This document shows, piece after piece, positions 15,240 to 26,159 of a stretch of 64,000 nt of DNA. Below the pieces are notes generated by a model that did not search any database, had not been told where the DNA came from, and worked only from the letters and a program-made list of their open reading frames with translations. Where the stretch lies: assembly GCA_001695595.3 (NCBI GenBank), contig MBPM02000119.1:1-64000 (forward strand). The letters are read 5' to 3'. Numbering within the stretch: position 1 is the stretch's first letter; each line of letters opens with the position of its first letter. The DNA comes from Plasmopara viticola. Lineage: Eukaryota > Oomycota > Peronosporomycetes > Peronosporales > Peronosporaceae. Position numbers and translations under genes: made by a program.

Positions 15240-15760
15240 CATTCTAGACGCGTGCAGACGCAATAGAGTCACAACAAAGCTTACATTTGCTGTTTTGAAG
15301 TGCTGGGATGCTGTACGGCCATAGATACGTCCTTTCTATCATTCTAGACGCGTGCAGACGCACTAGAGTCACAACTAAGCGTTTTTGCTATTTTGAAGTG
15401 CTGGGACGCTGTACGGCCATGTATACGTCCTTTCTATCATTCTAGACGCGTGCAAACGCAATAGAGTCACAACTAAACGTATATTTGCTCATTGGAAGTG
15501 TTGAGACGATCTACGGCCATAGATACGTCCTTTCTACTATTCTAGATGCGTGCAGTCACAACTAAGCGTATATTTGTTGGGATGTTACTATATACGTATC
15601 ATTCTTGACGCGTGCAGATTCAATAGAGTCACAACTAAACGAATATTTGCTCTTTTGAATTGCTGAGATGATCAACGGCCATAGATACGTCCTTTTTATC
15701 ATCCTAGACGCGTGCAGACGCAATAGAGAATCAACAAAGCGTATATTTGCTCTTATGAAG
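15240..15760. repeat. Satellite sub-block with shortened monomer, copy 2 (internally deleted)
   Basis: About 1.38 kb downstream of copy 1, the same variant series recurs. Near 15575 roughly 40 bp are missing (TTGTTGGGATGTTACTATA), which occurs in neither other copy, so the deletion followed the duplication. Confidence 0.7.
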
Positions 15761-17399
15761 TGCTGAGATGATGTACGGCCATAGATAGGTCCTTTCTATC
15801 ATTTAAGCCGCGTGCAGACGCAATAGAGTAACAACTAAGCGTTTATTTGCTCTTTGGAAGTGCTGAGATGATGTACGGCCATAGATACGTCTTTTCTATC
15901 GTTCTAGACGTGTGCAGACGCAATAGAGTCACAACTAAGCGTATATTTGCTCTTTGGAAGTGCTGAGACGATCTACGGCCATAGATACGTCCTTTCTATC
16001 ATTCTAGACGCGAGCAGACGCAATAGAGCCACAACAAACCGTATATTTACTCTTTGGATGTGCTGAGAGGATGTACGGCCATAGATACGTCCTTTCTATC
16101 ATTCTAGACACGTGTAGACGCAACCTAGACACGACTAAGCGTATATATGCTCTTTTGAATTGCTGAGATGATCAACGGCCATAGATACGTCCTTTCTATC
16201 ATTCTAGACGCGTGTAGACGCAATGGAGAAACAACTAAGCGTATATTTGCTCTTATGAAGTGCTGAGATGATGTACGGCCATAGATAGGTCCTGTCTATC
16301 ATTTAAGCCGCGTGCAGACGCAATAGAGTAACAACTGAGCGTTTATTTGCTCTTTGGAAGTGCTGAGATCATGTACGGCCATAGATACGTCTTTTCTATC
16401 ATTCTAGACGCGTGCAGACGCAATAGAGTAACAACTAAGCGTTTATTTGCTCTTTTGAAGTGCTGAGATGATGTACGGCCATAGATACGTCCTTTCTATC
16501 ATTCTAGACGCGTGCAGACGCAATAGAGAAACAACCGAGCGTTTATTTGCTCTTTGGAAGTGCTGAGATCATGTACGGCCATAGATACGTCTTTTCTATC
16601 ATTCTAGACGTGTCCAGACGCAATAGAGTCACAACAAAGCGCTTAATTGCTCTTGGAAGTGCTGAGATCATGAACAGCCATAGATACGTCCTATCTATCA
16701 TGATAGACGCGTGCAGACGCACTAGAGTCACAACAAAGCGTATATTTTCTCTTTTGAAGTGCTGAGACGATCTACGGCCATAGATACGTCCTTCTTATCA
16801 TTCTAGACGCGTGCAGACGCAATAGAGATACAACTAAGCGTATCTATTCTCTTTTGAAGTGCTAGGATGATGTACGTCCATAGATACGTATCATTCTAGA
16901 CGCGTGTAGACGCAATAGGTCACAACTAAGCGTATATTTGCTCTTTTAAAGTGCTGGGATGATGAACGGCCATAGATACGTCGTTTCTATTTTTCTAGAC
17001 GTGTGCAGACGCACTAGAGATACAACTAAGCGTATATTTGCTCTTTGGAAGTGCTGAGATGATGAACGGCCATAGATACTTTCTTTCTATCATTCTAGAC
17101 GTGTGCAGACGAACTAGAGTCACAACAAAGCGTATATTTACTCTTTGGAAGTGCTGGGACGATCTACGGCCATAGATACGTTCTTTCTATCATTCTAGAC
17201 GCGTGCAGACGCAATAGAGAACAACTTAGCGTATATGCGCTCTTATGAAGTGCTGAAATGATGTACGGCCATAGATACGTTCTTTTTATCATTTAGGCCG
17301 CGTGCAGACGCGATAGAGTAACAACTAAGCGTTTGACTGCTTTTTGGAAGTGCTGAGATCATGTACGGCCATAGATACGTCCTTTCTATCATTCTAGAC

Positions 17400-17770
17400 G
17401 CGTGCAGACGCAATAGAGTCACAACTAAACGTATATTTGCTCATTGGAAGTGCTGAGACGATCTACGGCCATAGATACGTCCTTTCTACTATTCTAGATG
17501 CGTGCAGTCACAACTAAGCGTATATTTGTTATTTTGAAGTGCTGGGATGATGTACGGCCATATATACGTCCTTTCTATCATTCTTGACGCGTGCAGATTC
17601 AATAGAGTCACAACTAAACGAATATTTGCTCTTTTGAATTGCTGAGATGATCAACGGCCATAGATACGTCCTTTTTATCATTCTAGACGCGTGCAGACGC
17701 AATAGAGAATCAACAAAGCGTATATTTGCTCTTATGAAGTGCTGAGATGATGTACGGCCATAGATACGTC
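17400..17770. repeat. Satellite sub-block with shortened monomer, copy 3 (partial)
   Basis: A third, shorter copy of the block with the 12-bp-deleted monomer starts at about 17400, roughly 1.95 kb after copy 2. It retains the region that copy 2 lost. Confidence 0.65.
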
Positions 17771-18240
17771 CTTTCTATCATTTAAGCCGCGTGCAGACGC
17801 AATAGAGTAACAACTAAGCGTTTATTTGCTCTTTGGAAGTGCTGAGATCATGTACGGCCATAGATACGTCCTTTCTATCGTTCTAGACGTGTACAGACGC
17901 AATAGAGTCACAACTAAGCGTATATTTGCTCTTTGGAAGTGCTGAGACAATCTACGGCCATAGATACGTCCTATCTATCATTCTAGAAGCGAGCAGACGC
18001 AATAGAGCCACAACAAACCGTATATTTACTCTTTGGATGTGCTGAGACGATCTACGGCCATAGATACGTCCTTTCTATCATTATTGATGCGTGCAGACGC
18101 AATAGAGTCACAAGTAAGCGTATATTTGCTCTTTTGGAGTTCTGGGATGATGTACGGCCATCGAGACGTCGTTTCTATTATTTTAGACGCGTGCAGACGC
18201 AATAGAGTCACAACTAAACGTATAGTTTCTCTTTTGAAGA

Positions 18241-20388
18241 GCTGAAATGATGTACGGCCTCAGACACGTCCTTTCTGTTATTCTAGACGTGCAAAAACGC
18301 AATAGAGCCACAACTGAGCGAAAATTTGATCTTTTAAAGTCCTGAGATGATGTACGACCATAGATATTATATTTATATCTTTCTTGACGTGTGCAGACGA
18401 AATAGAGTATTACCTAAACGTTCAATCGCTCTTGTCAAGTGCTGAGATCATGTACGTCCATACATACGTTCATTCTATCATAAAGACGTGCGCAGACGCA
18501 ATAGAGCAACAACTTAGCGTATCTTCGCACCTTTTTAACAGAGCTGAGATGACGTGCGGCCATAGAGACACTTCCTTTTTATCAATCGAGACGTGCGCAG
18601 ACGCAATGGAGTCACAACTCTGCGTGTACTCGCTCTTGTAAAGTGCTGAGATGATGAACGCTAACGATACGTTCTTTCTATCATTCTAGACGTGCGCCGA
18701 CGTAATAGAGCCACAACTAAGCGTATATTAGCTCTTGTAAAGTGCTGAGATGATGTACGGTCAAACATACATACATTCTATCATTCATATCGTGCGCATA
18801 CGAAATAGAGCCACAACTAAGCGTAAATATTCTCTTGTGAAGGGCTGAGATGATGTACGGCCATTGATACGTTCTTTCTATCATTCTAGACGTGCACAGA
18901 CGCAATCGGGTCACAACTAAGCGAATACTCACTCTTCTGAAGAGCTGAGATGATGCACGGCCATAGATACGTTCTTTCTATCAATCGAGACGTTTGCAGA
19001 CGCAATAGAGCCACAACTAAACGTATATTCGCTCTTGTAAAGTGCTGGGATAATGTACGGCCATAGATACGTCCCTTCTATCACTATAGACGTTTGCAGA
19101 CGCAACAGAGTCGCAACTGAACATATATTTGCTCTTTGAAGTGTAAAGATGACGTACGGTCATAGATACGTCCTTTCTATTATTATAGACGTGTGCAGGC
19201 GCATTAGAGTCACAACTAAACGTACGATCGTTCTTTTGAAGTGTTTTGAAGATGTACGGCTATAGATAAGTATTTTCTATCTTTGTAGAGGTGCTCAGAT
19301 GCATTAGAGCAGCAACAGAGCCAAGAATCCTTCTTGTGTAGTGCTGGGAAAATAAACGGCCATAGATACGTCCTTTCTATTGTTGTAGAGGTGAGAAAAC
19401 GCAATAGAGCGAAGACTGACCATATAGTTGCTCTTTCGTAGTGCTGAGTGATGTATGAGCATAGATACGTCCTTTCCATCATTTTAGACGTGCGCAGACG
19501 CGATGGAGTCGCAAATAAACGGACGATCGCTCTTTTGAAGTGCTGGTAAGATGTACAGCCATGATTACGTCTTTTTATCATTCTAGACGTGTGAAGACCC
19601 AATAGAGCCACAACTAGACGTAAATTCGCCCTTGTGAAGTGCTGAGATGATCTATGGCTATAGATACGTCCTTTCTATCATTCTAGACGTGCGCAGACGC
19701 GATGGAGCCACAACTAAGCGTATAATCACTCTTCTGAAGTACTGAGACGATATTCAGTCATAGATACGTCCTTTCTATCGCTCTAGACGTGCGCACCATA
19801 TAGAGCACCAAAAAAGCGTAAAGTTGCTCTTTTGAAGTGCCAAGATGATGTACGGCCATGAATACGTCTTTTCTATCAGTCTAGACATGCGCAGACGCGA
19901 CAAAGTCACAACGGAGCAAATAATCGCTCTTTTGAAGTGCCGAGATGATGTACGGCCATATATACATCCCTTTCTATCATTCTAGATGTGCACAGACGCA
20001 TAAAAGCAACAACAAAGCGTATATTTGCTCTTTCAAAGTGCTGGGATGCTGTACGGCCATAGATACGTCCTTTCTACCCTTTTAGACGTACGTAGACGCA
20101 ATAGAGTCACAACTTTGCGTATATTCGCTTTTTTGAAGTGCTGAGATGATCTAAGGCCATGGATGCGTCCTTTCTATCATTCTAGACGTGCGAAGATGCA
20201 ATAGACCCACAACAAAGCGTATCTTCTCTTTTTTTATGTGCTGGGATAATGTACGGCCATAAATTTGTTCGTTTTATCCTTCTAGACGTGCGCAGATGCG
20301 ATAGAGCCACAACTAAGCGTATCCTTGCTCTTTTGAAGTGCTGAAATGTTGTACGGCCATGAATACATCCTTTCTATCATTGCAGACG
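18241..20388. repeat. Diverged edge of the 100-bp satellite
   Basis: The same 100-bp register continues, but monomers carry many private substitutions and small indels; the CTAGACGCGTGCAGACGC segment becomes CTAGACGTGCGCAGACGC in most units. Block copies like those further left are not evident. The last recognisable unit ends at about 20388. Diverged monomers at an array edge and homogeneous ones inside fit the usual model of unequal exchange acting least at the borders. Confidence 0.9.
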
Positions 20389-20409
20389 CGCGCGACGTCG
20401 TCCAACGAG

Positions 20410-20706
20410 TGAGCAATCGGGTGCATCGCTGTGCAAGTTACTAGACTGGTCGGTAAGAAAGGACAAAGCCAAAAGTTTTAAAGACAACCAGTCCTGCATC
20501 AAGGTGACGAAGAGGTCGTTTAAAAAAGCCGTTTCAACCATATTGACATCAAGTACTACCACATTTGCGATGAGGTCAAGCGCGGTGAGCTAATGATCAA
20601 CTACTGCAAGACTTTGGCAATGCTGGCGGACTTTGTTATAGAGCGTATGAGACGGCACCACAACGATTTCACGGTAGCTCTCAGACTTGGCGCGTGCTCG
20701 CACTAA
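20410..20706 (+). pseudogene. Decayed Ty1/copia RNase H remnant (group I)
   Basis: Conceptual translation gives the last part of a copia polyprotein in two frames: DNQSCIKVTK near 20484, then after a frameshift HIDIKYYHICDEVKRGELM from about 20543, then a tail ending in LGACSH with a stop at 20704-20706. These match the ends of the group I elements further right ([35 protein letters not shown] or HACSY). No LTR or other domain is attached on either side. It marks the boundary between the satellite and unique DNA and shows that copia elements also inserted at the array edge. Confidence 0.85.
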
Positions 20707-22949
20707 AAGACGATTATGAAACACACCTGACACACTAAAATTTATTCTCTCTACCTAGATTTATTCAGCACAACTTCACCTACATAACGCCTCGTCTATC
20801 AGATTAGTGCCGAAATGACACTGATTTACGACTAAAAAGGCAGAAAAAAATTACAAACGAATAACCTCGACGATCTCCCCCTACTGCTTCGCTTTGCTTT
20901 CGACGTTTCTTCGTCGTGGCTTAAAAGTTCCTGACGAGCACAAATTAGCAACTTTCAGGGATCCTCAAGTGGACACCACACACACATTTGGTGACACGAT
21001 CGGTGGTGGTCTAGACACCCGGTCAGTGGTGTTTGTCTTTGGCACGCTCTCTATCTTTGCCGTCAGAGCTTTCTGGCTTTGCCGTATGACGTAATCCTCC
21101 ATATTAAGCACGACACTCCCGCAGCTCGTAAAACGACTGCGTACTAAGCAATCTACAACGCTCTTTATATAGCACCGACATTGCAAAGGTATGCACGAAT
21201 ACCAAACGCTTGATTGCGATTGGTATTCGTGCATACCTTTGCAATGTCACACGTCGACACCTATAGCCGTCTGTGGTTTGAAGCGTTTGCTCTAAGCATG
21301 TGCATCCACCCACAAATGCGTCCATGTCATTCAGGCTCACGATCGTCGACCACGTGATGACAGTCGACGCTCATACGCAAAAGCATTAGCCCAAATGAGT
21401 ATTGCTTGCCTAGACTTATTAATTCAATATCCGAGGGATCAATAAGATCAGAGCTGACTCGAGTGTGACGACATGCCACACCGACTTTGTCAATAGCACG
21501 CACATAGCCGCCTTACGTCGCGTAATTGTTGCCGCTACACGAATCGGGAGCAACTTTCGTGGCGACGGAATGAGCCTAGCACACTTATTTTATTGATTGC
21601 AACAGTATTGACTATCGGGGGGGAAGCAAGACACCGTTCAAAACCTTCCACATGTCCAAGCCGAGCACGATGCACATGCGTATGTACGGGCCGCGAAGTC
21701 ATTTGAAGGTGACACAGGTATGAGTATAATTACAAAGCCAAATTTAATCGGACGATTTGGTCCCACGGAGCCCAGCTATGTCTATACAAAGCGATAAATA
21801 TTTGAGCTGCTGGCCGACATATGAACATCCGTCGATGCTTCCCCACTAGTGATACCTATCATTTGCGGCTGAGGTGTCTCCTCTGTCACATGTTAAGGTT
21901 CATGAATCAAAATTCTACAACTAATTAGTATTGGCAGCATCCAATAGGCAAGGGGTGGCCTGCCGAGAAAAAATAAGCTTTGTCAAGCCTATAAGGAGAC
22001 AGGGAAGCTTAGCCCCAGAGAGCTTGATGCTTTATAGCACGGTTTGTGCTCGCAAGACTGGCTTGTTGGCTGTATAGAAAATCGTGAAAGGGTCGCAGTA
22101 AGCCATGGACTGCATTTGTCGGCTCCGACGCGGCCAAAATCACGTCGACACTTTTATGTGGTCGAGAGATTGAGTCATCGGCTAAGACTCAGCGGGTACA
22201 TTGGCGATACACTACCACTGTTTGCTTAGCGACATCAAGGCATCTAAAATTCCGGTGGACCGGTTGGAACGTTTTTCGTCTTTGATAGCGCCAAATGATG
22301 TTTGGTCTTGAACCTGGATACAAGGTATGGATGGCTTTGTCTTGAACAAGACATGTGTTATTATCGCGAGCCTTGAATTGATTGGAGGTCAAGAATAGGA
22401 GAGTGATCGTACAAGAAAACTCCGCTACATTCTCACTTAAAATTGTAGCTGACAGAGGATTGCTTATTAAGTCAAAAAGATCGGAAGAGTCGCGAGGATA
22501 CCCTGAGTGACCGACCTTTGTCTTTCCAACTACCACAGACGACGGAACTAAGGTGGGCAATCTGTCTGCCACGCCGATCGAGCTGTTGCTCGACCACCTT
22601 GATTAAGGTTCTCCGAAGGGTATGTTGCATCGAAGAACGGGCCAACACATTGGACCTACCATATCACATAGGAGAAAAGAACAGAATTCAGAAAAAGAAC
22701 ACGATTAGATTGTGGAGGCTAAAATTAGATCAAGTATTGAACACCTCATTCTAATACGCCTCGATTAAGGACAAATTGCCAGATAAGAGGACGACAATGA
22801 AAAAGTTGATTTCCCCAAGGAAAGAAGAGCTCTTGATGTTATGATTTTTGTCGTCGGAGTCAAATCCAATACACAAAAAGGAAAAGCAAAGACCTTTCGG
22901 ATCAGCAACAAACTCAACGACATGGACAAGGTGGTCAGAACGAGAATCA
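20707..22949. other. Intergenic, no gene seen
   Basis: About 2.2 kb with only short, overlapping open frames and no recognisable protein motif on either strand. The one structured element is the inverted repeat at 21177-21248. Because the sequence lacks satellite or LTR similarity, it appears to be older unique DNA upstream of the gene at 23029. Confidence 0.6.
21177..21248. repeat. Perfect 29-bp inverted repeat with 14-nt loop
   Basis: The left arm 21177-21205 is an exact reverse complement of the right arm 21220-21248, separated by 14 nt. A transcript of either strand would fold into an uninterrupted 29-bp hairpin. No flanking target duplication is obvious. It could be a small palindromic transposon remnant, a hairpin RNA source or a recent fold-back duplication; the sequence does not decide between these. 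Confidence 0.85.
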
Positions 22950-22957
22950 GCTTATTC
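22950..22957 (+). promoter_or_regulatory. Possible oomycete initiator-like element
   Basis: GCTTATTC lies about 72 bp upstream of the ATG at 23029 and is one base from the GCTCATTY core known for oomycete initiator elements. The distance suits the short 5' leaders usual in these genomes. A downstream flanking-promoter motif is not clear, so this is weak support. Confidence 0.3.
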
Positions 22958-23028
22958 TCACACGATCGTGCGTCGGTATCCCCCTTTGGTGATACCGGTA
23001 TTTCCCTTCCAAACCGTCCGCCCAAACC

Positions 23029-24885
23029 ATGGCGACCGAGGCGACTATCAAGGCGCTGCAGGCCCAAGTCGAAACGTTGCAGCACATCAACAGTGCTTTG
23101 ACCCGTGATTTATGTTTAAAAGAGAATTATGTCGAGTTGAAAGACCAGCAGTTCCGTGTCATGCAGAGACGATTGGAAGAGTTGGAAGGGAGTGTCGCGC
23201 AGTGGAAAGACCGGTGGTTGCAAGCAGTGAATGCACAACACGCGTCGTATCCATTAATCAACGACAAAGGAGATGACGTCGTACCGACAGATAGGGTGCC
23301 TCCGGATTGGACAGTGTGGCACTGCAAGACAACGACGCTGAATCGGACCAAAGCCGTGGCAAAAGCCATGGCCAAGGTCGCAACGCTTTCTCAACGCGAG
23401 AGGAGTCAAGTGCAGCCATTGCTCTTGGCGCTTGAACACAATGGAGGCCATGCAATGGACGAGATTGTTTTTACCGCCATGTCGGAGGAATTGAGTCGAG
23501 TTTTACTGCTCTATTTGCTCCCCGCGTTGCTTGACGCAATGGACAGTGGTGACCAACACGATCGATTGCAGTGTTTCAGTCGAAAGTATGCTAAACCGAC
23601 GTTGGATTTTCGCGTGCGTTTACAAGAGAGTGCAAGCAGCCCAACGGCAAAGGAGAGTGCACTCGCATTCGACACGTCACCGTTCGCAGGTCTTGAAGCC
23701 GGTGAACGGAGTGAAGAAACCGTGGCATCGACTGCCCACGAGCTGGAGGAGACGTTGCATTTGTTTGACTATGTTGAGCTCGATCGACATGGCTGTGCAC
23801 GTCCCTGTGTCCCGCACGGTCCTCGTGAATTGCATGCAACGAAAGCAATGTTTATTTCCCATCCTTTGACTTCCACGCGCTCGAATGGGGCGGTTGGTAT
23901 GGACAAAAGTGGCGAGAAACCAAGTGACAAGACGTCTCGACGGTATACATTGACCCCGAAACGGATCAATCCGACGTTTGCCGTCGAGACGAGACGCACC
24001 CATACTTTGACCATGGGTGCCTTGCCTTCCCCTTGTCACTCGTCCTCGTCGGCTTCCTCGATAGCTTCGTCCTCGATGAATGTCATGCCAGTGGAGCACG
24101 AAGTCATGGCCATGCCTTGTCGGGAAAAGGATGGCAAGATCAAAAAGATTGTCGGCAGTGTCTTTGATCGATTAAGTCGGCATAAATCCCACCAGTCGCT
24201 TGTACCACCCAGTGGAGCCTCCTCCTCCCCGAATGGTACCGTCAGTGGTTCTGTACAAGCGACGCAACTGGCAAGTGATCAAAAGGACGCTCTCTGTGAT
24301 GGCTGTGGCCGTGGGCCTCTAGTCATTGGCAAGTGGATCTGCCGGTCGTGTCGTGTATTCACGCAGCAAGACTATGCATTGTGTGAAAAGTGCTATGGGC
24401 AAGGATTGCATGGCCTGTACCAAGAAAACGCCCTCTTTGCACGTATTGAAGCCATTGTCGTGCAAAAGTGCCCTCAACTTGGTACTGAAATGGCACTGCT
24501 CTTTATATTGCGCACGGGCATTTGCAAGGCCAATGTGAAAAAGTTTAGCTTCTGCCTCACGTGGATTGCCGACTTGTTGCAGTGTCACCGGACGACAGAA
24601 TTACGGGCCAGGGCATTGGAAATCACAATGATTTCTACAAGCGTTCGGAGTGAATTTGTACGACTCTTGCGTGATCTAATCACGCGCTGTCGACCTGATA
24701 TTGAACTTCACATTGAATGGGAACCAGCGGCTGGGACACAACACGATGCGCGTCGTCCTGGCCTCGGTCCTGATACACCTGGACTGCAGAGTGAGGAAGT
24801 GGCAGAGGAAGTGGACACGCTACGAATTCGCGTCAAAGATGCAACGACGAGTCTTGAAACAGTGTCGCGAAGCGGAGTGAACTAG
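23029..24885 (+). CDS. Coiled-coil, ZZ-type zinc-finger protein (function unknown)
   Basis: An uninterrupted 618-residue frame with no visible introns, starting at an ATG in the good context ACCATGG. Residues 1-65 are rich in E, Q, L and K with heptad-like spacing and probably form a coiled coil. Residues about 340-360 are a serine-rich, probably disordered linker. Residues 423-461 form a ZZ-like zinc finger: C423, C426, C438, C441, C452, C455 and H461 with the CDGC...CRSC...LCEKC pattern, although the final HxxH part is not complete. The C-terminal 150 residues (TGICKANVKK, a largely hydrophobic helical stretch, then IELHIEWEP) match no family I recognise. ZZ fingers usually mediate protein contacts in scaffold, ubiquitin or chromatin factors; the role here cannot be assigned. 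It is the only convincing host gene in the window and lies between satellite and retrotransposons. Confidence 0.85.
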   Translation: MATEATIKALQAQVETLQHINSALTRDLCLKENYVELKDQQFRVMQRRLEELEGSVAQWKDRWLQAVNAQHASYPLINDKGDDVVPTDRVPPDWTVWHCKTTTLNRTKAVAKAMAKVATLSQRERSQVQPLLLALEHNGGHAMDEIVFTAMSEELSRVLLLYLLPALLDAMDSGDQHDRLQCFSRKYAKPTLDFRVRLQESASSPTAKESALAFDTSPFAGLEAGERSEETVASTAHELEETLHLFDYVELDRHGCARPCVPHGPRELHATKAMFISHPLTSTRSNGAVGMDKSGEKPSDKTSRRYTLTPKRINPTFAVETRRTHTLTMGALPSPCHSSSSASSIASSSMNVMPVEHEVMAMPCREKDGKIKKIVGSVFDRLSRHKSHQSLVPPSGASSSPNGTVSGSVQATQLASDQKDALCDGCGRGPLVIGKWICRSCRVFTQQDYALCEKCYGQGLHGLYQENALFARIEAIVVQKCPQLGTEMALLFILRTGICKANVKKFSFCLTWIADLLQCHRTTELRARALEITMISTSVRSEFVRLLRDLITRCRPDIELHIEWEPAAGTQHDARRPGLGPDTPGLQSEEVAEEVDTLRIRVKDATTSLETVSRSGVN

Positions 24886-25571
24886 TTAAACATTCTAGTG
24901 TTCTTTGTAAAAGCGTCAACGGCCGGCGTCATCGCATTGCAGCGAGGTCTTAAGGCTACCGCGTACCTAAGTGCCACACCAACAGAACAAAACAATACTG
25001 TGCGACACCTTTCGTCGTCTGCAAATTGAGACACTTGAGGTAAAGTCTCCCTCTGCGCTACTTACGACTTTGGCCTATCGTCGAGTAACTGCTGAGCCAC
25101 TGCAACCATTGATACTGACTTCGCACGTGCGTCAGTCCTATCCGTAATTGTCAATGGTTGGAGAGATTTGAATACGACATGCAATCCGTAGAAGAAATGT
25201 ACCAAAGTGCGGATTCAGGTACCAAAAGCAGTGAGTCCTGGTAGTGATTGGACAGCGGCATTTGTCACAGCGTACGGAGTCGCCTTCGATCCGGTTTATA
25301 GTATTATGAGACAATGAAAGGGCGTCGTCATCTCGGATCAGTTTTTCACATCAACACTACAAACTCTATTGTAAGCTCCTTGATACACTTGTAGTACATT
25401 TTTCATTGCGCTTCTCGAGACGTTGACGTATAGGCGGGCTGCTGTAATGGCTTCACACGTGCGCCACTTCTATCCGTAAATGTAGCCTGATTCACTTCGT
25501 CGATTATTGTAGCAATAAAGTTTGAATCAAGTATCAGGATCAGTACCCAGGTTGTGAATAGTGGTAACTGA
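24886..25571. other. Intergenic with a diverged direct repeat
   Basis: No gene is visible. Two related segments lie in the same orientation: about 25118-25255 (CGCACGTGCGTCAGTCCTAT, TCCGTAATTGT, then a CAGGTACC...AGTCCTGG tail) and about 25446-25556 (CACACGTGCGCCACTTCTAT, TCCGTAAATGT, then CAGTACCCAGG). They look like an old duplication with a period of about 330 bp. Confidence 0.5.
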
Positions 25572-25580
25572 TTCTTTTAT

Positions 25581-25673
25581 GGAAGCCGCTAACTTCCACC
25601 CAGTTCTCGCTGACTTCCACCCAGTCTGCGATTTCATAGAACCCCTAACCCCAATACACAACGGTGATTGGCT
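25581..25673 (+). repeat. Left terminal inverted repeat of the Mutator-like element
   Basis: It pairs with 26160-26251 with only scattered mismatches. Each repeat itself contains a short internal duplication: the CTAACTTCCACC-type motif occurs twice, about 22 bp apart. Confidence 0.85.
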
Positions 25674-26159
25674 GCAGTTGCCCAAAAATAAATCTAAGGA
25701 CTGTAACCTTCAACGCAAATTTGACATCGCATCGTCATCCCTTACTCAACGCCCACCAAAGCGCACATTTTTAACGTCAAGACACTTCAGCTTTTACGAT
25801 CTTCACAATAAAGTGCCTCCAAGATATTTCAGAGCGTACGTACGGGTTCTGGTGCTGACTGGGAGCACTTTACGTGGCCACCTGAGGTTTACTGCGCAGC
25901 AGCTAGAGGAGCTGGAAGCATTGACGGAAGTGAACCACGGGGGATGTCGGTGGTGTCAAGGCACACGCTAACACTCTCTGGAGGCAATTTGGCATTAACG
26001 CATGCCTACGTAAGAATACATGCTCTTAATAGTCCTCGAATAAATCAGTTTTCTCTTTTAAAGTGACTACAGCAGATTGTGCATTCAAATTGACATGGGA
26101 AAAAAGCAGATTCAAGCAAAGCTGCCTTTTGTATATTTTGTCACGATAGAAGTATTTAT

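Larger units (their letters stand above)
1..18240. repeat. 100-bp tandem satellite array, homogenised part
   Basis: The sequence is a head-to-tail array with a period of almost exactly 100 bp; landmarks such as GAAGTGCTGAGA, TACGGCCATAGATACGTCC and CTAGACGCGTGCAGACGC recur at 100-bp steps with few indels. About 180 monomers are present and the array runs off the left edge. Most monomers differ by a few substitutions, and variants (CATTTAAGCCGCGTGC, GACGAGCTACGGCC, CGTGTACTGACGC) recur in blocks, so groups of monomers have been copied together. A few units are shortened, for example at about 930, 1575 and 11560. There are no unique spacers. All open frames inside are short, and 100 is not a multiple of three, so I treat none as genes. 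I do not recognise the family; satellite of heterochromatin is an inference. Confidence 0.96.

Noticed and set aside
1118..19611. Many open frames of 60-131 codons in the satellite, with recurring peptides such as RMIERTYLWPYI
   Set aside because: They arise because the 100-bp monomer lacks stops in some frames; they shift frame with the period, occur on both strands and show no start context or conserved domain.
1..20388. CRISPR-like or 5S rDNA-like periodic array
   Set aside because: The units are contiguous with no unique spacers, and no 5S gene sequence is recognisable.
1..20388. Telomeric repeats
   Set aside because: No TTTAGGG-type tandem was found; the 100-bp unit is a satellite.
22841..23108. 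Two overlapping 86-codon frames upstream of the 23029 gene
   Set aside because: They overlap the gene start in other frames and show no motif.
25561..25971. 136-codon frame over the left end of the Mutator-like element as a real gene
   Set aside because: It starts in the target duplication and translates the inverted repeat; no family match.
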